A stretch of DNA of 64,000 nt from Maccoyibacter intestinihominis (GCF_040096355.1 NZ_JBBMEX010000003.1:154454-218453), one strand, 5' to 3'. Counted from the first letter of the stretch, positions 55,775-63,738 are shown. Translations and numbers: made by a program. Notes: generated by a model from the sequence alone, not told the origin.

Positions 55775-56881
55775 TTATTTCTGTATTCTCTCACAGATCA
55801 GATCACCCATTTTAGAGGTACCTACCTGTGTCACTTCTCCTGCGCGCTCTGCCTCCTGCGGCATAATGTCGATCGTGCGGTATTTGTCTTTTAACACCTG
55901 TTTTACAGCATTTTCCACTGCATCTGCTTCTGCATCTAAATCAAAGGAATAACGAAGCATCATAGCCGCACTTAAGATCGTTGCGATCGGATTTGCAATT
56001 CCTTTTCCTGCAATATCCGGTGCTGAACCGCCGCTTGGCTCATAAAGTCCGAATTTTGTCTCATTTAAACTTGCAGAGGATAACATTCCGATCGAACCGG
56101 TCACCATGCTTGCTTCATCGGATAAAATATCTCCAAACATATTCTCTGTTAAGATCACATCAAACTGTGCCGGGTCTTTGACAAGCTGCATCGCACAGTT
56201 ATCCACTAACATATGCTCATAGGACACTTCCGGATAGTCCTTTGCCACTTCCTCTACCACTTTTCTCCAAAGTCTCGAAGAATCTAACACATTTGCTTTG
56301 TCCACGCTGGTTACTTTTTTTCTACGCTTCATTGCAATGTCAAAACCACGGACTGCAATTCTTCGAATCTCATTCTCATTATATGTAAGGGTATCTACGG
56401 CTGTCATGACTCCGTTACGCTCTTCGGTCACACGGTCTCCAAAGTAGAGTCCTCCGGTCAGTTCCCTCATGATCATCATATCAAAGCCGTCCCCGATAAT
56501 GTCCTCCCGCAACGGGCATGCCTCTTTTAATTCTTCATACAGGTATGCAGGTCTTAAATTTGCAAAAAGATTCAATGCTTTTCTCAATTTAAGTAAGCCT
56601 GCCTCCGGTCTTAAATTTGGCGGGAGCGTGTACCATGGTGAAGTGCTGGTATTGCCACCGATGGAACCCATCAATACTGCATCTGACGCTTTTGCTGCTT
56701 CGATCGCCTCATCTGTCAACGGTACTCCGGTTGCATCTATGGAGCATCCGCCCATTAAAATTTCTTCATACTCGAATTCATGTCCGAATTCGCTTCCTAC
56801 TTTATCTAATACTTTTTTTGCTTCTTTTACGATTTCCGGTCCGATCCCGTCACCGGAAATGACTCCCACTCGAAATTTCAT
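55775..56881 (-). CDS. leuB: 3-isopropylmalate dehydrogenase
   Basis: This gene codes for 368 residues. Family blocks: VISGDGIGPEIVKEAKKVL (8-26), the substrate Arg region LRPEAGLLKLRKALNLFANLRP (quoted in part), DNCAMQLVKDPAQFDVI and the NAD loop PSGGSAPDIAGKGIANPIA (about 280-300). It makes the leucine precursor 2-ketoisocaproate by oxidation and decarboxylation. It is the first gene of the branched-chain operon. leuA, leuC and leuD are not in the window. Confidence 0.95.
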   Translation of the reverse strand: MKFRVGVISGDGIGPEIVKEAKKVLDKVGSEFGHEFEYEEILMGGCSIDATGVPLTDEAIEAAKASDAVLMGSIGGNTSTSPWYTLPPNLRPEAGLLKLRKALNLFANLRPAYLYEELKEACPLREDIIGDGFDMMIMRELTGGLYFGDRVTEERNGVMTAVDTLTYNENEIRRIAVRGFDIAMKRRKKVTSVDKANVLDSSRLWRKVVEEVAKDYPEVSYEHMLVDNCAMQLVKDPAQFDVILTENMFGDILSDEASMVTGSIGMLSSASLNETKFGLYEPSGGSAPDIAGKGIANPIATILSAAMMLRYSFDLDAEADAVENAVKQVLKDKYRTIDIMPQEAERAGEVTQVGTSKMGDLICERIQK

Positions 56882-56920
56882 TGCCGTACTACCTCCTGTG
56901 CTATTTTAATACTTCATAAT

Positions 56921-56949
56921 ATCATAGTATATTTAGGATTTGATTTCAA
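56921..56949 (-). promoter_or_regulatory. Promoter of leuB-ilvD-ilvB
   Basis: -35 TTGAAA (56944-56949), 17-bp spacer, -10 TATGAT (56921-56926). The leader to the ATG is about 32 nt, too short for a T-box or peptide attenuator. Confidence 0.65.
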
Positions 56950-57005
56950 CATGAATTGTTATTATTCTTTTTTATGTATTCTATAACTGTATGGAATAGA
57001 AAGTA

Positions 57006-57045
57006 AAAAGCAGAACAGCCTTCCTACGAAAACTGGTCTGCTTTC
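57006..57045 (-). terminator. Rho-independent terminator after yajC
   Basis: The minus-strand stem AAAGCAGACCAG / CTGTTCTGCTTT is followed by TTACTTT. It separates yajC from leuB. Confidence 0.8.
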
Positions 57046-57078
57046 CATTGTCTAACATCCTGTCAGCATGTCCGCTCT

Positions 57079-57396
57079 TTATTTGGACTCTTCTACTGCA
57101 TCGTCCGGTTTTTCTACGGCTGAAATTGCTGCTTTCTGAGCAGGGATACGGCAGTTCTTATTGTTACCAAACTCGATGATCACTGTGTCATCATTGATGT
57201 CAATAACGGTTCCGTAGAATCCGCTGGTAGTAAGAACAGTATCTCCGATTGCTAAATCTGCACGCATTGCTTCTTTTCTCTTCTGCTCCTGTTTCTGTGG
57301 ACGAGCCATGAAGAAATACATGAATCCGAATAATACAATAATCCAAAGAAGCATTCCGATTGTGCCGCCTGCTTTACTCATTGCTAAAATATACAT
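57079..57396 (-). CDS. yajC: Preprotein translocase subunit YajC
   Basis: This gene codes for 105 residues. One membrane helix (MLLWIIVLFGFMYFFMARPQKQEQ, about 16-38, quoted as a whole segment only by position) is followed by the conserved KEAMRADLAIGDTVLTTSGF and GTVIDINDDTVIIEFG. It is an accessory of the Sec-DF complex. It is 91 nt after tgt, the usual neighbour. Confidence 0.93.
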   Translation of the reverse strand: MYILAMSKAGGTIGMLLWIIVLFGFMYFFMARPQKQEQKRKEAMRADLAIGDTVLTTSGFYGTVIDINDDTVIIEFGNNKNCRIPAQKAAISAVEKPDDAVEESK

Positions 57397-57487
57397 ATTT
57401 TTTCCTCCTAAATCTCTAACTCACTTTCCCTATTGTACCTAAAAAATCCTTTTTCATCAATACTTTTTCCCATTATTCTCAAACTTT

Positions 57488-58642
57488 TTACAGATCTCCC
57501 TTGCTGATGCCGGACGTAAGCTGTCCCATACCATATAATTTTTCTTCTTTGTACGACTGATATGCCCCTTTTTCGATCGCATCCCGGATCTCTTCCATCA
57601 TGGTATTGTAAAAATAAAGGTTGTGCAGAACGCAAAGACGCATTCCTAACATCTCCTTTGCCTTTAACAGATGACGGATGTATGCTCTTGAATATCGTCT
57701 GCATGCTGGGCACTGGCATCCCTCTTCGATCGGACGCATATCTTTTTCATACTTCTTATTAAAGAGATTGATCTTTCCCTGATTCGTATAAAGGTGTCCG
57801 TGCCGTCCGTTTCTGGTCGGATAAACACAGTCAAAGAAGTCAACGCCTCTTTCTACCCCTTCTAAAATATTTGCCGGTGTTCCAACGCCCATCAGATAAG
57901 TCGGTTTTTCTACCGGAAGATGCGGTACAACGGCTTCAATGATGTGATACATCTCTTCATGGCTCTCACCAACCGCAAGTCCGCCGATCGCATAACCGTC
58001 TAAATCCATCTCTGCGATCCGCTTTGCATGGTCAATACGGATATCCTCAAAAATGGCTCCCTGATTAATCCCAAAAAGCATCTGGTTTTTATTGATGGTA
58101 TCTTCTAAGGAATTTAAGCGTGCCATTTCTTTTTTGCAGCGTTCTAACCAGCGGGTTGTCCGTGCCACGGAATTTTCCACATAAGAGCGTTCTGCCACAC
58201 TACTTGGGCACTCATCAAATGCCATGGCGATCGTGGAAGCGAGATTGGACTGGATCTGCATACTCTCCTCCGGTCCCATAAAAATTTTTCTGCCGTCCAC
58301 ATGGGAATGGAAATAAACGCCTTCTTCTTTAATCTTTCGTAAGGTTGCTAAAGAAAACACCTGAAATCCGCCGGAATCCGTTAAGATTGGCTTGTCCCAT
58401 ACCATAAATTTATGCAGTCCGCCTAATTCTTTGATCAGCTGATCTCCCGGACGCACATGCAGATGATAGGTATTTGACAACTCTACCTGTGTCTTTATCT
58501 GTTCTAAATCTTCCGTAGAAACAGCCCCTTTAATGGCTGCCACGGTTCCAACATTCATAAATACCGGGGTCTGGATGACACCATGCACGGTATGAAATTC
58601 TCCCCGCTTTGCATTTCCATCTTTTTTGATCAATTTATACAT
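57488..58642 (-). CDS. tgt: tRNA-guanine transglycosylase
   Basis: This gene codes for 384 residues from ATG 58642 (GAGGAG ahead); the frame upstream has no ribosome site. Active-site blocks: LTDSGGFQVFSLA (nucleophile region), FDECPSS, GINQGAIFEDIR, GGLAVGESHEEMY, DCVYPTRNGRHG, and the zinc-site Cys cluster EEGCQCPACRRYSRAYIRHL. It exchanges guanine for preQ1 at the wobble base of Tyr/His/Asn/Asp tRNAs. Confidence 0.96.
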   Translation of the reverse strand: MYKLIKKDGNAKRGEFHTVHGVIQTPVFMNVGTVAAIKGAVSTEDLEQIKTQVELSNTYHLHVRPGDQLIKELGGLHKFMVWDKPILTDSGGFQVFSLATLRKIKEEGVYFHSHVDGRKIFMGPEESMQIQSNLASTIAMAFDECPSSVAERSYVENSVARTTRWLERCKKEMARLNSLEDTINKNQMLFGINQGAIFEDIRIDHAKRIAEMDLDGYAIGGLAVGESHEEMYHIIEAVVPHLPVEKPTYLMGVGTPANILEGVERGVDFFDCVYPTRNGRHGHLYTNQGKINLFNKKYEKDMRPIEEGCQCPACRRYSRAYIRHLLKAKEMLGMRLCVLHNLYFYNTMMEEIRDAIEKGAYQSYKEEKLYGMGQLTSGISKGDL

Positions 58643-58669
58643 ATCTGTTCTCCTCTTGTCTGTTGCTCT

Positions 58670-58698
58670 ATTATAACCTTTAGAAATAAAAATGTACA
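58670..58698 (-). promoter_or_regulatory. Promoter of tgt
   Basis: -10 TATAAT (58670-58675), 17-bp spacer, weak -35 TGTACA (58693-58698). It is divergent from the aroC promoter. Confidence 0.55.
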
Positions 58699-58710
58699 GT
58701 CCGATACGCA

Positions 58711-58739
58711 TTGCAAACTTTTTTTCTCTCTGCTACAAT
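58711..58739 (+). promoter_or_regulatory. Promoter of aroC
   Basis: -35 TTGCAA (58711-58716), 17-bp spacer, -10 TACAAT (58734-58739), 33 nt ahead of the ATG. Confidence 0.65.
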
Positions 58740-58772
58740 AAAGCCAGACTATAAAAAGGAGACTTTACATAT

Positions 58773-59870
58773 ATGGCAGGTTCAACATTTGGAAAGCAAT
58801 TTAAGATCACTACCTGGGGAGAATCCCACGGAGCCGGTGTCGGTGTTGTCATCGACGGCTGTCCGGCAGGACTTTCTTTGAGCAGTGAGGATATCCAGCT
58901 TTATTTAAATAGAAGAAAACCCGGACAATCCCGGTTTACGACCCCCAGGAAGGAAGATGATGCGGTAGAGATCCTCTCTGGTGTCTTTGAAGGAAAAACC
59001 ACCGGAACTCCGATTTCTCTCGTTGTATACAACTGCAACCAGAAATCCAAAGATTACAGCGAAATTGCTGCCTGCTACCGTCCCGGACATGCGGACTATA
59101 CCTTTGACGCAAAATACGGTTTCCGCGATTACCGCGGAGGTGGCCGTTCCTCCGGACGTGAAACGATCGGAAGGGTTGCTGCCGGTGCTGTTGCCGCAAA
59201 GATCTTAAAAGAACTCGGCATTAACCTGACCGCTTATACCAAATCCATCGGCGACATCTCCATTTCTACTTTAGATTTAGCAGAAATTGCAAATAATGCA
59301 CTCTATATGCCGGATGCGGACGCTGCCGCAAAAGCATCTGCTTACTTAGACACCTGTATGCAGGAGCATGACTCTTCCGGCGGTGTGATCGAATGTATTA
59401 TTGATGGTATGCCTGCCGGAATCGGGGAACCTGTTTTTGATAAACTCGATGCAGATCTTGCAAAAGCCATTTTTTCTATCGGTGCCGTAAAAGGCTTTGA
59501 GATCGGGGATGGATTCTTAACTTCTTTTGCAAAGGGAAGTGAAAACAATGATGCTTTTTTCTATGATGAAAACGGAAATGTATGTAAAAAGACGAATCAT
59601 GCCGGCGGTATCTTAGGCGGCATGAGCGATGGTGCTCCGATCGTGCTTCGTGCGGCAGTCAAGCCGACTCCTTCGATCTTTAAAGCCCAGCAGACGGTAA
59701 ACCGTTCCGGCGAAAACATCACTCTAGAGATCAAGGGCCGGCATGATCCTGTCATTGTACCAAGAGCCGTCGTAGTAGTAGAATCTATGGCAGCTTTGGT
59801 TCTTGTCGATGCCCTGATGGAAAATATGAGTTCCAGACTAGAGCATATGATTGAATTTTATAACTCCTGA
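58773..59870 (+). CDS. aroC: Chorismate synthase
   Basis: This gene codes for 365 residues, normal length. Signatures: GESHGAGVGVVIDGCPAG (17-34), RPGHADYTFDAKYGFRDYRGGGRSSGRET (quoted in part; about 104-132) and GGILGGMSDGAPIVLRAAVKP (quoted in part). It makes chorismate from EPSP with reduced FMN, the last step of the shikimate path. It is monocistronic on the plus strand. A long imperfect hairpin without a T-run follows. Confidence 0.96.
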   Translation: MAGSTFGKQFKITTWGESHGAGVGVVIDGCPAGLSLSSEDIQLYLNRRKPGQSRFTTPRKEDDAVEILSGVFEGKTTGTPISLVVYNCNQKSKDYSEIAACYRPGHADYTFDAKYGFRDYRGGGRSSGRETIGRVAAGAVAAKILKELGINLTAYTKSIGDISISTLDLAEIANNALYMPDADAAAKASAYLDTCMQEHDSSGGVIECIIDGMPAGIGEPVFDKLDADLAKAIFSIGAVKGFEIGDGFLTSFAKGSENNDAFFYDENGNVCKKTNHAGGILGGMSDGAPIVLRAAVKPTPSIFKAQQTVNRSGENITLEIKGRHDPVIVPRAVVVVESMAALVLVDALMENMSSRLEHMIEFYNS

Positions 59871-59881
59871 AGTTTTTTGAC

Positions 59882-59930
59882 GCATCTGTCCATTCGACTG
59901 TGGTTTTACAGCACAGCGAATGCCGGATGC
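59882..59930. repeat. Long imperfect inverted repeat after aroC
   Basis: Outer arms GCATC/GATGC and inner CATTCG/CGAATG plus CTGTG/CACAG enclose a 9-nt loop. No T-run follows, so it is not a plain terminator. The 256-nt gap after aroC holds nothing else that I can support. Confidence 0.55.
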
Positions 59931-60126
59931 CGTAAACTGGCAATCGTATCCGCAAGGATGACTTTATCGTTTCGGACTCCTTTCGTTCCCAAGCGTAATA
60001 GCAATACCCTTTTGGGCTATACTGAAAAAAGAAACACTTTTTTAAATGCTTCCTTTTCTAATCGTCTTACTCTATCTATCTTCTGTTCTATACATCCTTT
60101 GATCTTACAATGATTTCACACGCGTC

Positions 60127-60348
60127 CTATCGCACGGTGGGAACTTCCATTGTCAGATCAGACAGCGGGAATGTTACACACGGATGGATATATCCGAATT
60201 TTTTATCCGCCTCACGCCGTCCGTCTACGGATGTCGGCATATAGACATCTCCTGCTACCAGTCGGGAATGACACCAGCCACATTCTCCGCTTCGACAGTG
60301 TGACGGTGCTGCGATTCCATTTTTATAACTATGTGAACTTCTTAACAA
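60127..60348 (-). pseudogene. C-terminal remnant of a 2Fe-2S ferredoxin-domain oxidoreductase
   Basis: The frame retains the plant-type ferredoxin cluster loop (CRSGECGWCHSRLVAGDVY) and the last ligand in YIHPCVTFPLSDL, then ends as such reductase subunits do. No N-terminal reductase or FAD domain and no plausible start remain. The first codons (LRSSHSYKNG) are junk joined to the fragment. A GntR-type operator survives upstream. Confidence 0.75.
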
Positions 60349-60422
60349 TTAAATTTTATTAGGAAATACAGCACTTTACAATTGACACAATCACTAATAT
60401 TCTCTCTTTATAATTTATGGTC

Positions 60423-60435
60423 TTGGTCAGACCAA
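60423..60435. promoter_or_regulatory. FCD/GntR-type operator TTGGTC-A-GACCAA
   Basis: A perfect 13-bp palindrome TTGGTCAGACCAA. This matches the TGGTC-N-GACCA form used by FCD-subfamily GntR regulators (for example lactate and sugar-acid regulators). It lies 75 nt upstream of the ferredoxin-domain remnant, with a TATAAA element in between. Confidence 0.6.
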
Positions 60436-60508
60436 ATTTTTCTTAGATTTTCTTATGTTCGTACAACGGAACAAAACAGACCCGGCTTTGGGCAATTTGC
60501 AATCAAAA

Positions 60509-60537
60509 AACTTGAAACCACCTTTTGACACCCTAAT
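60509..60537. repeat. Copy 2 of the dispersed 29-bp repeat
   Basis: 28 of 29 bases are identical to 45817-45845 (AACTTGAAACC-R-CCTTTTGACACCCTAAT). The inverted arm seen beside copy 1 is absent here. Confidence 0.7.
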
Positions 60538-60547
60538 CCCATAGCAC

Positions 60548-60594
60548 AAAAAAATCAGGGAATCCTTTCGATCTCGGTTTGGATTCCCTGATTT
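60548..60594 (-). terminator. Rho-independent terminator of the transaldolase gene
   Basis: A 14-bp perfect stem AAATCAGGGAATCC / GGATTCCCTGATTT is followed by seven T with the stem (minus strand), 41 nt after the stop. Confidence 0.9.
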
Positions 60595-60634
60595 CTGTCA
60601 TTCCTTATGTAATTTTTAATATATATCTCTAAAT

Positions 60635-61288
60635 CTAGTCGTGAAATACTGCCTGATAGTCTTTCACAAATTTTTCGATTCCGGCATCTGTCAGCGGATG
60701 CTTGGTCATTGCCTCTAACACGGAATATGGCACGGTTGCGATGTCTGCTCCTGCCATTGCACAATCTGTTACATGGATCGGATTGCGGATACTTGCTGCA
60801 ATGATCTCCGTATGGATATCTCCTGCCTTAAAAATCTGCACGATATCTTTTACCAGATTGATACCGGCAACCGAAATATCATCGAGTCTTCCCAAAAATG
60901 GGGAAACATAAGCAGCACCTGCTCTTGCTGCAAGCAATGCCTGATTTGCCGTAAAGATCAGGGTAACATTGATTTTGATTCCTTCACTGGATAATACTTT
61001 TGTTGCTTTTAAACCTTCCACGGTCATTGGAATCTTCACGACCATATTCGGATGGATGGCTGCAATCTCGCGTCCTTCTGCGATCATGCCCTCTGCATCC
61101 TGTGTCGTTGCTTTGACTTCACCGCTGATCGGTCCGTCCACGATAGAAGCGATTTCTGCGATCACCTCGTTAAAATCCCTTCCTTCTTTTGCGATCAGGG
61201 ACGGATTCGTGGTCACACCGCAGATGACTCCCATATCGTTTGCTTTTTTAATGTCTTCTACTTTTGCTGTATCTAAGAAAAATTTCAT
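60635..61288 (-). CDS. Transaldolase / fructose-6-phosphate aldolase family
   Basis: This gene codes for 217 residues, the short TalC/Fsa subclass. It has MKFFLDTAKVEDIKKA, GVTTNPSLIAKEG, catalytic Lys in VVKIPMT (about 85) and NVTLIFTANQALLAARAGA. It carries out dihydroxyacetone transfer in the pentose phosphate path or aldol cleavage of fructose-6-phosphate. Sequence alone does not separate the two. It is monocistronic with its own promoter and terminator. Confidence 0.92.
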   Translation of the reverse strand: MKFFLDTAKVEDIKKANDMGVICGVTTNPSLIAKEGRDFNEVIAEIASIVDGPISGEVKATTQDAEGMIAEGREIAAIHPNMVVKIPMTVEGLKATKVLSSEGIKINVTLIFTANQALLAARAGAAYVSPFLGRLDDISVAGINLVKDIVQIFKAGDIHTEIIAASIRNPIHVTDCAMAGADIATVPYSVLEAMTKHPLTDAGIEKFVKDYQAVFHD

Positions 61289-61318
61289 CGGTTCTCCTCC
61301 TGTGCTTTTCTTTCTAAA

Positions 61319-61347
61319 AGTATATCCCTCTTAGCCGACAGATGCAA
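61319..61347 (-). promoter_or_regulatory. Promoter of the transaldolase gene
   Basis: -35 TTGCAT (61342-61347), 17-bp spacer, -10 TATACT (61319-61324), about 30 nt ahead of the start. Confidence 0.6.
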
Positions 61348-61361
61348 CCGTTCTTACCATA

Positions 61362-61667
61362 TTATTCAAAGGAGAACACATTTAAAAACTGTTTTGCTCT
61401 TTCTGTCTTCGGATGTTCAAAGAATTCCTTCGGTTCATTTTCCTCTACGATCTGTCCTCCATCCATAAAGATCACACGGTCTGCTACTGCTTTTGCAAAC
61501 TGCATTTCATGCTTAGTTTTTACGGTCATCAGAGAACCGACCACGATGCCCAACGGCATACTGATCGCAATCGAAACCAGGCTGATCTGTACGGCAACGC
61601 CCACTCCCTGTAACAGCCGAAGCATATTGCTTCCTTTTAATAGAACATCAATCCCCAAATCCGGCAC
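61362..61667 (-). pseudogene. Chimera: amino-acid ABC permease head joined to ABC ATPase tail
   Basis: A GTG start at 61667 has AAAGGAGG ahead. Residues 1-50 are the N-terminus of a His/Glu/Gln/Cys-type permease (GIDVLLKGSNMLRLLQGVGV, SMPLGIVVGSLM). From residue 52 (KHEMQFAKAVADRVIFMDGG, then FFEHPKTERAKQFL) it is the C-terminus of the GlnQ-type ATPase. A deletion fused the two genes in frame and removed the Walker motifs, so the product cannot transport. Confidence 0.85.
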
Positions 61668-61694
61668 GACGCAACCTCCTTTCGAGTAAGCTGC

Positions 61695-61934
61695 CTAAAA
61701 CAGATACCGGCAGCAATAAATGAAAAACAATTGAACCAGCAGAGGGGTATTTCTGCTGAGTTCAATATATACTGCTACGATCTGTCTTACCACCGGAATC
61801 CTGTGGTATTGCACCATTGCACAGGCAAATCCGACAAGAATTGCGAAAGCAATTCCAAGCAGTCCTATTCTGACTGTGAGAACTGTCGCTTTTTCATACA
61901 AGGGCAGATATTCCACGATAAATTCCCAATTCAT
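61695..61934 (-). pseudogene. Truncated amino-acid ABC permease
   Basis: The 79-residue head of a second permease contains YLPLYEKATVLTVRIGLLGIAF (first helix) and the EAA-type opening YIELSRNTPLLVQLFFIYCC. It then ends after RYLF. About 140 residues are missing. It lies between the binding-protein remnant and the chimera. Confidence 0.85.
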
Positions 61935-61971
61935 GTAACTGCTCTCTTCTTCCTGTTTCTAAATTCTCCTG

Positions 61972-62288
61972 TTATTTGGTCTCTCCGCCTTCTACAACAA
62001 GACTGTCTTCATATTCTGGGCCATAAGTATCTTTTCCTTTGGTGACTGCAGGCGCAATACTGTCATTGCTTCCAAGAGAAGGGATTCCTACCGTATAGCC
62101 TTTGTTCTGAAGTGAAAAAGCAATTACTTCTGTATTGTCATTTGCCCATGCAACAGAGGTTCCATTCTCAAATGCCTCTTTTGCTGTTGCATAGGAGTCA
62201 AATTTCTGAAGCGGGATATCCGGATAATTTTTGATCAGATAAGTGCTAACGCTGCTACAACAATTTTCTTTACTTTTAAATTCTTCAT
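61972..62288 (-). pseudogene. Amino-acid ABC substrate-binding protein remnant
   Basis: ATG 62288 opens a signal peptide (MKNLKVKKIVVAALAL) that stops after 17 codons. In another frame comes a piece of the second lobe (FDSYATAKEAFENGTSVAW, TEVIAFSLQNKGYTVGIPSLGSND in pieces, DTYGPEY). Most of the roughly 270-residue protein is deleted. This is the first gene behind the poly-Cys leader, which points to cystine or cysteine as the former substrate. Confidence 0.8.
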
Positions 62289-62384
62289 TTTGATTCTTGT
62301 TTATCATTCTGTTTTATATCTGTATATAGTGTCTGCTTTCCATACATTTTTGTGCACAGATAAATTGCTCTGCAATTATTTTGC

Positions 62385-62500
62385 ATAAAAATGCCCGGGC
62401 TTTACTCCCGGGCAAATGGCATCTCTATCAACAATCCGTCCTATCCGGGTACAGCACAACACATGTCGAAGCACCCTGCCATATTACTTGCCCGGGAGTA
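62385..62500 (-). promoter_or_regulatory. Transcription attenuator: terminator and competing antiterminator
   Basis: The RNA terminator TGCCCGGG-AGTAAAG-CCCGGGCA (62392-62414) is followed by UUUUUAU. Its 5' arm, as UUGCCCGGGAGUA (62403-62415), is perfectly complementary over 13 bases to UACUCCCGGGCAA (62488-62500) inside the leader ORF. The two pairings exclude each other, which is the build of a peptide-coupled attenuator. Confidence 0.85.
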
Positions 62501-62557
62501 TTGCATTCGACAGCAACAACACGCATATTCCATTGAAACCACATAGAACTTTCTCAT
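62441..62557 (-). CDS. Cysteine-rich leader peptide (attenuator peptide)
   Basis: This codes for 38 residues, too short for ordinary gene finding. GGAGG (62567-62571) lies nine bases ahead of ATG 62557. Residues 13-16 are four consecutive Cys (TGT TGT TGC TGT), with more Cys at 29, 33 and 34. The antiterminator strand lies in codons 20-23. Inference: when Cys-tRNA is scarce the ribosome stalls at the Cys run, the antiterminator pairs and transcription continues into the transporter genes. When cysteine is plentiful, the terminator forms. The downstream transporter is now decayed, so the switch has lost its target unless fragments are still expressed. Confidence 0.85.
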   Translation of the reverse strand: MRKFYVVSMEYACCCCRMQYSRASNMAGCFDMCCAVPG

Positions 62558-62592
62558 CGTAGTACGCCTCCATTTCCTAACTGATAAATCAG

Positions 62593-62621
62593 ATTATAAT
62601 ATTTATTTCATAGTATATCAA
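62593..62621 (-). promoter_or_regulatory. Consensus promoter of the Cys leader
   Basis: -35 TTGATA (62616-62621), 17-bp spacer, -10 TATAAT (62593-62598), 36 nt upstream of the leader ATG. Confidence 0.8.
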
Positions 62622-62656
62622 TAGGTTTTATGGGATTTATTTTTTTACCTATTTCT

Positions 62657-63433
62657 TTATCCTAATGCAACATCTAAAACCATCATGACACTGAACCCAA
62701 GTGCAAAGCACACGGTTCCTATATTCGAGTGTGTCCCCTGTGACATCTCCGGGATCAATTCCTCTACTACCACATAGAGCATCGCTCCTGCTGCAAAACT
62801 CAACAGATACGGAAGTGCCGGAACGATCAGGCTTGCTGCAAGGATCGTAAGCACTGCCCCTATCGGTTCTACGATTCCGGACAATACGCCACCTAAAAAT
62901 GCTTTTGACTTTTTCATGCCCTCTGCACGAAGTGGCATGGATATAATAGCTCCCTCCGGCAGATTCTGGATTGCAATTCCCAGTGCTAGTGCAAATGCTC
63001 CTGCCGCAGTAATTTTTGCATTTCCGGAAAGATATCCGGCATAGACAACTCCTACTGCCATTCCTTCCGGGATGTTATGCAATGTAACGGCAAGTATCAT
63101 CATAGTTGTACGCTTAAGCTGACTCTTCGGTCCTTCTGCCTTTTCACTCTTCTGATGCAGATGTGGGATCACAGTATCCAACATCAGCAAAAACATCATT
63201 CCTGCCCAAAATCCGACAGTCGCCGGTACAAATGACCATTTCCCCATCTCTGAAGATTGATCAATCGCCGGAATTAAAAGGCTCCAGATGGATGCAGCCA
63301 CCATGACTCCTGCCGCAAATCCGGTCAATGCCCTTTGTAACATATCACTCAATGATTTTCTCATAAAAAATACAAACGCAGCTCCTAAGGATGTTCCAAA
63401 AAACGGTATCAGTATTCCAATGATTACTTTCAT
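62657..63433 (-). CDS. ZIP-family metal transporter
   Basis: This gene codes for 258 residues with about eight membrane segments. Metal-site motifs are in TM4 (HNIPEGMAVG, about 119) and TM5 (QNLPEGAIIS, about 154), with a His-bearing cytoplasmic loop between TM3 and TM4 (PHLHQKSEKAEGPKS). It imports a divalent metal such as Zn, Fe or Mn. A DtxR-like operator just after the -10 suggests repression by a metal-loaded regulator. Confidence 0.92.
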   Translation of the reverse strand: MKVIIGILIPFFGTSLGAAFVFFMRKSLSDMLQRALTGFAAGVMVAASIWSLLIPAIDQSSEMGKWSFVPATVGFWAGMMFLLMLDTVIPHLHQKSEKAEGPKSQLKRTTMMILAVTLHNIPEGMAVGVVYAGYLSGNAKITAAGAFALALGIAIQNLPEGAIISMPLRAEGMKKSKAFLGGVLSGIVEPIGAVLTILAASLIVPALPYLLSFAAGAMLYVVVEELIPEMSQGTHSNIGTVCFALGFSVMMVLDVALG

Positions 63434-63452
63434 GCTTCTGTCTCCTTTCTTC

Positions 63453-63506
63453 GGTTAGTTGTAGCTAACCTTTGTTTATTATACTAGATTTTCTTGTCTT
63501 TGTCCA
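63453..63506 (-). promoter_or_regulatory. Promoter and metal-regulator-like operator of the ZIP gene
   Basis: -35 TGGACA (63501-63506), 17-bp spacer, -10 TATAAT (63478-63483). The inverted repeat GGTTAG-N6-CTAACC (63453-63470) covers the transcription start. It resembles the DtxR/IdeR/MntR core GGTTAG...CTAACC. Confidence 0.7.
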
Positions 63507-63738
63507 CCGGACAATCCCGGGTTCGTTTTATGCCTTCTGCTTTGGCTTCCGTTTCTGTTTTAAAATCCCCTACTACTTTCTGCGCCATCTCACAGATCTT
63601 TATTTACTTCCTATAATATGCAAAAATTCTCTGGTAGTTCTATATCCAACTGCTCGAACCTTTATTTTCTTTCACGATCACTTATCAGCTTTCCGAATGC
63701 CTGTTCCAAATCTTTCCCTTCCTGCCAGTCTCCTCCTA

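Noticed and set aside
56882..57005. T-box or peptide attenuator ahead of leuB
   Set aside because: The leader between the promoter and ATG is only about 32 nt. No specifier loop, T-box motif or terminator is present.
57408..57719. 103-residue minus-strand frame overlapping tgt
   Set aside because: It is another frame of the tgt 3' end, with no start signal or homology.
59877..60113. 78-residue plus-strand open frame after aroC
   Set aside because: It has no ribosome site and the sequence is not protein-like. It runs through the long hairpin.
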